Positions 8,644 to 12,402 of a stretch of DNA of 12,402 nucleotides are shown here, in pieces. The stretch spans positions 1 to 12,402 of the forward strand of contig WLLM01000011.1 in NCBI GenBank assembly GCA_009700715.1, read 5' to 3'. How positions within the stretch are numbered: the stretch's first letter is position 1; each line of letters starts with the position of its first letter. Under the pieces are notes generated by a model, which did not search any database, was not told the origin of the DNA, and was given only the letters and a program-made list of their open reading frames with translations. This DNA is from Actinomycetota bacterium. GTDB lineage: Bacteria > Actinomycetota > Actinomycetes > Nanopelagicales > Nanopelagicaceae. The position numbers and the translations under genes are program-made.

Positions 8644-9162
8644 ATGACTCAAAGAGATAGCCAAGCCGCGTTTACTCAGCCAACCCCATCGAGCGTGAGC
8701 GCCCGAATCCGAAGATATCGAAAATCTCGCGCCCTTACCCTCCATGACATCGAGCAACTATCACAAGGACGAATCAAGGCGGTGGTGATGGGTTCTTATG
8801 AACGCGGAACCCGCGCGATCTCACTGGCGCGCACGATTGAGATCGCCAATTTATTTAATATACCTGTCACTGAACTGATTTCTGAGTCAGCCAGAGTTTC
8901 AACAAATTCAGAGCTCGATATGGTCTTCGATCTTCGCAAGATTAGCAATCTAGCCGAGCATTACAGCGATACCGATCTGGTCTTTCTAAGTAGATATCTA
9001 AAAGCTATTTCAGCTCGAAGATCAGATTGGAATGGCGAAGTTTTATCACTGCGCAAAAGTGATTTTGATACATTGACTTTACTTATTGGAAAGCCCGGAC
9101 ATGATCTGCTTCAGAGATGGATTGCAGAAAAAATTTTAATTACAGGGCCAAACCATCTTTAA
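8644..9162 (+). CDS. bldD: BldD-family transcriptional regulator with putative cyclic di-GMP binding motif
   Basis: DNA-binding regulator of the XRE/BldD family, 172 aa. Residues about 17-80 form the helix-turn-helix domain; SQGRIKAVVMGSYERGTRAI at 40-59 closely follows BldD (SQGRWKAVVVGSYERGDRAV from memory). The C-terminal domain, about 90-165, carries R126-S-D128-x8-R137-K-S-D140. This keeps the charged positions of the Streptomyces c-di-GMP motif RGD-x8-RQDD (general form RxD-x8-RxxD) but with Ser for Gly and KS for QD. In Streptomyces, c-di-GMP dimerises BldD, which then represses development genes. A non-sporulating target set must be assumed here. The locus next to pyrR and nusB is the conserved bldD position, which supports orthology. 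The N-terminus is slightly longer than in BldD. An in-frame GTG at 8695 (codon 18) is an alternative but lacks a ribosome binding site. The gene is divergent from pyrR, and its tail overlaps nusB. Confidence 0.88.
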   Translation: MTQRDSQAAFTQPTPSSVSARIRRYRKSRALTLHDIEQLSQGRIKAVVMGSYERGTRAISLARTIEIANLFNIPVTELISESARVSTNSELDMVFDLRKISNLAEHYSDTDLVFLSRYLKAISARRSDWNGEVLSLRKSDFDTLTLLIGKPGHDLLQRWIAEKILITGPNHL

Positions 9163-9562
9163 TCGATGCGATACGGCCAAGTACTCCATGAATATATCCC
9201 GCAGACTCATCGGTAGAAAGCTCTTTTGCCAATACCAGCGCTTCATCTATCGCAATCGCATCAGCTAATCCATCGCTCCAAAGAATTTCAAAGAGCGCCA
9301 AGCGCATGATATTTCGATCTACCGCCGGCAAGCGATCCATATCCCAGCCTTGGGCATAGGTAGCAATTAATTCATCAATTTTGCGGCGATGTTCTGATAC
9401 TCCAGTAATGAGCTCTCGCGTGTAATCACGAATCGGACGAGCATCAGGTCCTTCTTCAGTGACATCACGTGAGGTGAGAATATCTAGCGGGTTTGATCCT
9501 CGAATATCTGACTCGTAGAGAATATCTAGAGTCTGTTTACGAGCTTTGCTGCGAGCTGACAC
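9140..9562 (-). CDS. nusB: Transcription antitermination protein NusB
   Basis: Small all-helical protein that, with S10 (NusE), binds boxA RNA and supports antitermination and processing of rRNA transcripts. The 140 aa match the family. Seen: SARSKARKQTLDILYESD at 2-19, GWDMDRLPAVDRNIMRLALF at 72-91, and AIAIDEALVLAKELSTDESAGYIHGVLGRI at about 102-131, the usual C-terminal signature (normally FVNGVLG). The start is GTG, sharing its G with the TAG stop of efp (TAGTG), which implies translational coupling. Pairing of efp and nusB is common across bacteria. The last codons run 23 bp into the 3' end of the convergent bldD-like gene. I see no terminator between them. Confidence 0.95.
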   Translation of the reverse strand: MSARSKARKQTLDILYESDIRGSNPLDILTSRDVTEEGPDARPIRDYTRELITGVSEHRRKIDELIATYAQGWDMDRLPAVDRNIMRLALFEILWSDGLADAIAIDEALVLAKELSTDESAGYIHGVLGRIASIKDGLAL

Positions 9563-10122
9563 TAGTTGGCGCGACCCAAATAAGACCCATCGCGTGTATC
9601 AACCAAAACTTTCTCATCTTGCTTGATAAAGAGCGGGACCTGAATCTCAATTCCGGTTTCGACGGTAGCTGGCTTTGTTCCACCTGAAGAACGATCGCCT
9701 TGTAGTCCAGGCTCGGTGTAAGTGACAGTAAGAGTTACAGAAGCTGGAAGTTCGATATAGAGAGGGTTATTTTCGTGAATCGCAACGATCGCTTCGGTGT
9801 TCTCCAACATGTACTTGGCTGATTCGCCGACAGTTGCTGCAGAGATATTCATTTGATCAAAGGTCTTATTATCCATAAATACGAAATCTTCGCCTTCCTT
9901 GTACAGGAAGTTCATTTCACGCTTTTCTAGTATTGCAATATCAACTTTAACGCCAGCGTTAAATGTCTTATCAACAACTTTGCCAGTCATAACTTGCTTT
10001 AGCTTTGTGCGAACGAAGGCTGGACCCTTACCTGGTTTAACGTGCTGGAACTCGACTACCGTCCATAGCTGACCTTCGATATCTAAAGTCATGCCATTTT
10101 TGAGATCATTTGTTGTTGCCAC
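9562..10122 (-). CDS. efp: Elongation factor P
   Basis: Translation factor that binds between the P and E sites and rescues ribosomes stalled at polyproline stretches. The 186 aa cover the three expected beta-barrel domains. The N-terminal KOW-like domain has the active loop [12 protein letters not shown] at 27-38. The tip is K32 in the symmetric PGKGP arrangement, which in actinobacteria (shown in Corynebacterium) works without lysine modification. The C-terminal part ends in the conserved [30 protein letters not shown]. The start is GTG at 10122, supported by GGAG about 6 nt upstream and by the canonical [11 protein letters not shown]-terminus. It is preceded by a 123-bp gap that may hold its own promoter, and followed by nusB through a TAGTG overlap. 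Confidence 0.97.
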   Translation of the reverse strand: MATTNDLKNGMTLDIEGQLWTVVEFQHVKPGKGPAFVRTKLKQVMTGKVVDKTFNAGVKVDIAILEKREMNFLYKEGEDFVFMDNKTFDQMNISAATVGESAKYMLENTEAIVAIHENNPLYIELPASVTLTVTYTEPGLQGDRSSGGTKPATVETGIEIQVPLFIKQDEKVLVDTRDGSYLGRAN

Positions 10123-10137
10123 GAGAAACTCCAGTTC

Positions 10138-10151
10138 ACGTCGTTCGACGT
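10138..10151 (-). repeat. 14-nt palindromic repeat next to the efp ribosome binding site
   Basis: The minus strand reads ACGTCGAACGACGT: six-base arms ACGTCG/CGACGT around AA. As RNA it would make a five-pair hairpin with a four-base loop ending about 5 nt before the GGAG of efp. It could be a DNA operator or a small mRNA structure affecting translation initiation. No known family was recognised. Confidence 0.45.
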
Positions 10152-10201
10152 ACTATTTTCAACCAACAGCGAACCAAAGTTAATTGGGTCTAACTCGGCT
10201 G

Positions 10202-10220
10202 GCCTTCGGTTCTCGAAGGC
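10202..10220 (-). terminator. Hairpin downstream of aroQ, possible weak terminator
   Basis: The minus strand reads GCCTTCG, loop AGAAC, CGAAGGC: a perfect 7-bp stem with a 5-nt loop, starting 26 nt after the aroQ stop. There is no U-rich tract on either strand, so it is not a classical intrinsic terminator. In actinobacteria such U-poor hairpins are sometimes proposed to terminate or to stabilise 3' ends. Its place between the aro genes and efp fits that role, but it is unproven. Confidence 0.4.
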
Positions 10221-10245
10221 GATGTGGGCAAGTTTACCCGAACTT

Positions 10246-10677
10246 TTAGGCGAGCAGCGCCTTCAAGGCGATAAGCGCGAGAACATAAGAATTAGGACCG
10301 AAGCCACCAATAGTTCCGTTTGCTACACCAGAAATAACCGAGGTATGTCTAAATTCTTCACGAGCAAGTGGGTTGGAAAGATGAACTTCAATAACTGGTG
10401 ATTTCACAAGTTCAACGGCATCACGTATTGCATATGAGTAATGTGTAAAGGCGGCAGGGTTGATGATTACCGGTAACTTGTTGTCGGCAGCCTCGTGTAG
10501 CCAGGAAATGATCGTCGCTTCATCATCACTCTGACGTACATCGGCTGAAAATCCTTGAGTTTTCGCGGCCTCGTTGATGTGGGCAACCAGTTGCGGATAG
10601 GCCATATCTCCGTAGATCGCAGAATCACGAATATCTAGTCGTGCCAAATTAGGGCCATTGATTACTAGAACGTTCAT
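10246..10677 (-). CDS. aroQ: 3-dehydroquinate dehydratase, type II
   Basis: Converts 3-dehydroquinate to 3-dehydroshikimate, the third shikimate step, as a small dodecameric enzyme. The 143 aa match the type II family. Seen: INGPNL at 6-11, the flexible lid with Arg17 and catalytic Tyr22 (DIRDSAIYG), RQSDDEA at 48-54 (QSDSEA in mycobacteria), INPAAFTHYS at 72-81 with Asn73 and His79, EVHLSN at 97-102 with His99, and AREEFRH at 105-111. The second tyrosine in HYSYAIRD replaces the more usual HTSVALRD, a mild variation. The ATG overlaps the aroB stop (ATGA), with AAGGTGAG just upstream. It is the last gene of the aroC-aroK-aroB-aroQ set before the hairpin and gap. Confidence 0.96.
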   Translation of the reverse strand: MNVLVINGPNLARLDIRDSAIYGDMAYPQLVAHINEAAKTQGFSADVRQSDDEATIISWLHEAADNKLPVIINPAAFTHYSYAIRDAVELVKSPVIEVHLSNPLAREEFRHTSVISGVANGTIGGFGPNSYVLALIALKALLA

Positions 10678-11729
10678 GAGCTCACCTTTTCAAACGCGGA
10701 ATAGAGAACTTGCGGGTCTGGATTTTCCAGTCTTTCAGTCTTACCGATCTCGCTAATGGTAACGAATCGTAAGGTCTTTCCGCGGGATTTTTTATCGACT
10801 GCCATATGTGCCATGAGTTTCGACCAACTTACACGCTTGTAAGTAGTTGGCAGATCCAGATCGGACAAAATCTTAATGTGATCATCGGCTAAATCTTGAG
10901 ATATCAGACCTAGATCAAGTTGCAACTGTGCAATGAAAGCCATTCCAATCGAAACACATTCCCCGTGTCGTAGCGAGTAATTTGCATCGAGCTCTACCGC
11001 ATGACCCAAAGTATGTCCGTAATTGAGGGCCTCTCTGGCGAAAGATTCTTTGAAATCAATAGATACAACTTCGGCTTTTACCTTCACCGAACGCTCGATC
11101 AACTCCTGAACCAATACTGGATTCGATCGAACCGCTTGGATATCTTTACCTCGAAGTAAGTTGAGAATTTCACCGTCTGCGATGAATCCCGCTTTGACGA
11201 CCTCAGCCAATCCAGCTGCGAAATCACGATCAGAAAGAGTTGTTAACCAATTTAGATCTATAACAACCTTTATTGGGCTATGAAATGACCCAATCAAATT
11301 CTTGCCGTAATCGCTATTGATTGCCGTCTTTCCTCCGATAGCCGCATCAACCGCACCGGCAACAGTGGTTGGAATCGCTATCCAATCAAGGCCGCGCAAC
11401 CAAGTCGCTGCGGCGAAGCCAGCGAAATCCGTAACCGCTCCTCCGCCGATTCCAACAATCAGGTCGCTACGCGTAAAGCCTGCAGCGCCTAGCCAACTCC
11501 AAACCTTGAGCAAAGTTTCAGAACTTTTTCCTGCTTCGCCATCGCCAATGGCAAAGGTAAATACTTCGCAATTTCCAAGTTCTAAATCAGAAAACCGTTC
11601 TTTAAAGGCATCTGAGATGATCAAGGCGACTCTCTGACGATTCTCACACGCGTTCTTAAGAGAGATGAGCCAATCTGAACCAACTTCGACTACATAATCG
11701 CGTTCAGCACGAACCAAAACTTCGCTCAT
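10674..11729 (-). CDS. aroB: 3-dehydroquinate synthase
   Basis: NAD- and metal-dependent cyclisation of DAHP to 3-dehydroquinate, the second shikimate step. The 351 aa are full length. Seen: the nucleotide-binding GGGAVTDFAGFAAATWLRG at 95-113, IPTTVAGAVDAAIGGKTAIN at 119-138, GKNLIGSFHSP at 142-152, and metal-ligand candidates Glu176 (AEVVKAGFIAD), His239 (LNYGHTLGHAVE) and His255 (RHGE). DKKSRGKTLRFV is at 312-323. PTTVAGAVDA differs from the common PTTLLGMVDA at the hydrophobic positions, but the catalytic residues remain. The ATG overlaps the aroK stop (ATGA), and the aroB stop overlaps aroQ. It acts between aroK and aroQ in one presumed transcript. Related cyclases such as 2-epi-valiolone synthase share the fold, but the context points firmly to AroB. 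Confidence 0.96.
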   Translation of the reverse strand: MSEVLVRAERDYVVEVGSDWLISLKNACENRQRVALIISDAFKERFSDLELGNCEVFTFAIGDGEAGKSSETLLKVWSWLGAAGFTRSDLIVGIGGGAVTDFAGFAAATWLRGLDWIAIPTTVAGAVDAAIGGKTAINSDYGKNLIGSFHSPIKVVIDLNWLTTLSDRDFAAGLAEVVKAGFIADGEILNLLRGKDIQAVRSNPVLVQELIERSVKVKAEVVSIDFKESFAREALNYGHTLGHAVELDANYSLRHGECVSIGMAFIAQLQLDLGLISQDLADDHIKILSDLDLPTTYKRVSWSKLMAHMAVDKKSRGKTLRFVTISEIGKTERLENPDPQVLYSAFEKVSS

Positions 11730-12268
11730 TGCCCGACCTTATCTTCTGAAATTTCATTACCGCTGATGATCGCTTCAACGATCTCTTTCGGAGAAAGGTT
11801 ATCAACGAGAATTACCTGTGTTGCAAGAGAGAGGTATATAGGTCGACGTTTCTCCATCAGCGCTTGCCACGCAGCACGTGGATTATTTAATAACAATGGA
11901 CGATCACGATTAAAGCCCACGCGAGGAGCGGCGGCAGAAAGTGATATATCGAGATAGACAATTTTGGCGCTTGAACTGATTATCGCTTTCTGGGCGACCT
12001 CAGATAGTGGCGCTCCCCCGCCAAGTGAAAGTACTCCATTGGCTTGTTCAATTTCGCGCGCAACGATTCGGGCTTCAACTTCTCTAAACCAAGGTTCACC
12101 CTTATCAATGAAAATCTGGGAGATCGGCATTGCGACTTCGGCCTCGATAAGGGAATCCGTGTCGGAGAATTTAACTCCGAGAGATCTGGCTAACGCTTTG
12201 CCGATCGTTGATTTACCCGATCCAGGAGGACCAATCAAGATGTAAGAGGCGGCTAGTTTCTCTGACAT
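11726..12268 (-). CDS. aroK: Shikimate kinase
   Basis: Phosphorylates shikimate at the 3-hydroxyl with ATP, the fifth shikimate step. The 180 aa are of normal length. Seen: the Walker A loop GPPGSGKST at 13-21, the shikimate-binding DTD at 36-38 (Asp38), GEPWFREVE at 57-65 with Arg62, GGG at 83-85, the lid segment RDRPLL at 121-126 and RRPIY at 141-145. The last residues, about 168-180, are polar and not conserved in the family. The ATG lies 5 nt after the aroC stop. The purine-rich AGGTAGGGG overlapping that stop is close to the ATG but is the only ribosome binding candidate. The stop overlaps aroB. aroK-aroB pairing is widespread. Confidence 0.96.
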   Translation of the reverse strand: MSEKLAASYILIGPPGSGKSTIGKALARSLGVKFSDTDSLIEAEVAMPISQIFIDKGEPWFREVEARIVAREIEQANGVLSLGGGAPLSEVAQKAIISSSAKIVYLDISLSAAAPRVGFNRDRPLLLNNPRAAWQALMEKRRPIYLSLATQVILVDNLSPKEIVEAIISGNEISEDKVGQ

Positions 12269-12273
12269 ATCCC

Positions 12274-12402
12274 CTACCTAAATCGTAGGTTGCTCATATA
12301 GTTTTCAAAATTGCGACGAGTTTCAGAGACGCCATCTCCGCCGAATTTCTCGAGTACCGCTTCAGCTAAAACAAGCGCTGCCATAGCTTCTGCAACTACT
12401 CC
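12274..12402 (-). CDS. aroC: Chorismate synthase (3' end only, cut by window end)
   Basis: The last 42 codons and a TAG stop run in from the window edge. The translation begins [20 protein letters not shown] and continues [16 protein letters not shown] to SNLRFR. This matches the C-terminal region of chorismate synthase, where AGVVAEAM-type sequence precedes the closing helix; the enzyme converts EPSP to chorismate using reduced FMN. The call is supported by the following aroK and aroB, the usual actinobacterial order. Nothing can be said about the active site, which lies outside the window. Confidence 0.9.
   Translation of the reverse strand, partial: GVVAEAMAALVLAEAVLEKFGGDGVSETRRNFENYMSNLRFR

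Larger units (their letters stand above)
10123..10245 (-). other. Intergenic region between aroQ and efp, probable efp leader
   Basis: This gap of 123 bp is one of only two sizable non-coding stretches in the window. It holds two inverted repeats, listed separately, and the GGAG ribosome binding site of efp. I could not pick a convincing promoter. TAAACT just inside the gap and TAACTT further on fit TANNNT but lack partners at the -35 position. A separate efp promoter is plausible because the gap is so unusual for this genome. Confidence 0.45.

Noticed and set aside
10202..10220. Classical intrinsic terminator after aroQ
   Set aside because: The stem is good, but no U run follows on either strand. 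I kept it only as a weak terminator candidate.
1..12402. A novel defence, mobile or biosynthetic system
   Set aside because: Every open frame of weight is a recognised core-metabolism or housekeeping gene. No repeats, integrases, toxins or unknown clusters were seen.

Overview
This is a core-metabolism stretch of an actinobacterium. The neighbourhood pyr operon / pyrR / bldD-type regulator / nusB / efp / shikimate genes is the one I know from Streptomyces and relatives. However, base composition is only about 45-50% GC by eye, and about 98% of the window is coding: two gaps of 125 and 123 bp, one of 5 bp, and otherwise touching or overlapping genes. A low-GC, gene-dense actinobacterium suggests a streamlined lineage such as the freshwater acI group (Nanopelagicales). 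The lineage is an inference; I cannot test it without a search.

Layout. Positions 1-8518, all on the minus strand, hold one pyrimidine operon. In transcription order it runs pyrR, pyrB, pyrC, carA, carB, pyrK, pyrD, with pyrD cut by the window start. Every junction is a 1-nt or 4-nt start/stop overlap, so translation is probably coupled throughout. Together the enzymes make carbamoyl phosphate (CarAB), carbamoyl-aspartate (PyrB), dihydroorotate (PyrC) and orotate (PyrD with PyrK). pyrE and pyrF are not in the window. In the leader ahead of pyrR the RNA can fold into a near-ideal PyrR-binding loop whose lower stem contains the pyrR Shine-Dalgarno sequence. This points to UMP-responsive translational repression of the operon.

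Positions 8644-9162 (plus strand) hold a BldD-family regulator divergent from pyrR. It keeps the arginine/aspartate pattern that binds cyclic di-GMP in Streptomyces BldD. Its 3' end overlaps that of nusB by 23 bp, tail to tail.

Positions 9140-12402 (minus strand) hold, in transcription order, aroC (only its last 42 codons), aroK, aroB and aroQ of the shikimate/chorismate pathway. A 123-bp gap with two inverted repeats follows, then efp and nusB, which are coupled by a TAGTG overlap.

I see no mobile elements, CRISPR arrays, tRNA or rRNA genes, and no wholly unknown gene. The items most worth a second look are the pyrR leader RNA, the BldD ortholog with its apparent c-di-GMP motif, and the NAD-linked (class 1B) dihydroorotate dehydrogenase pair.
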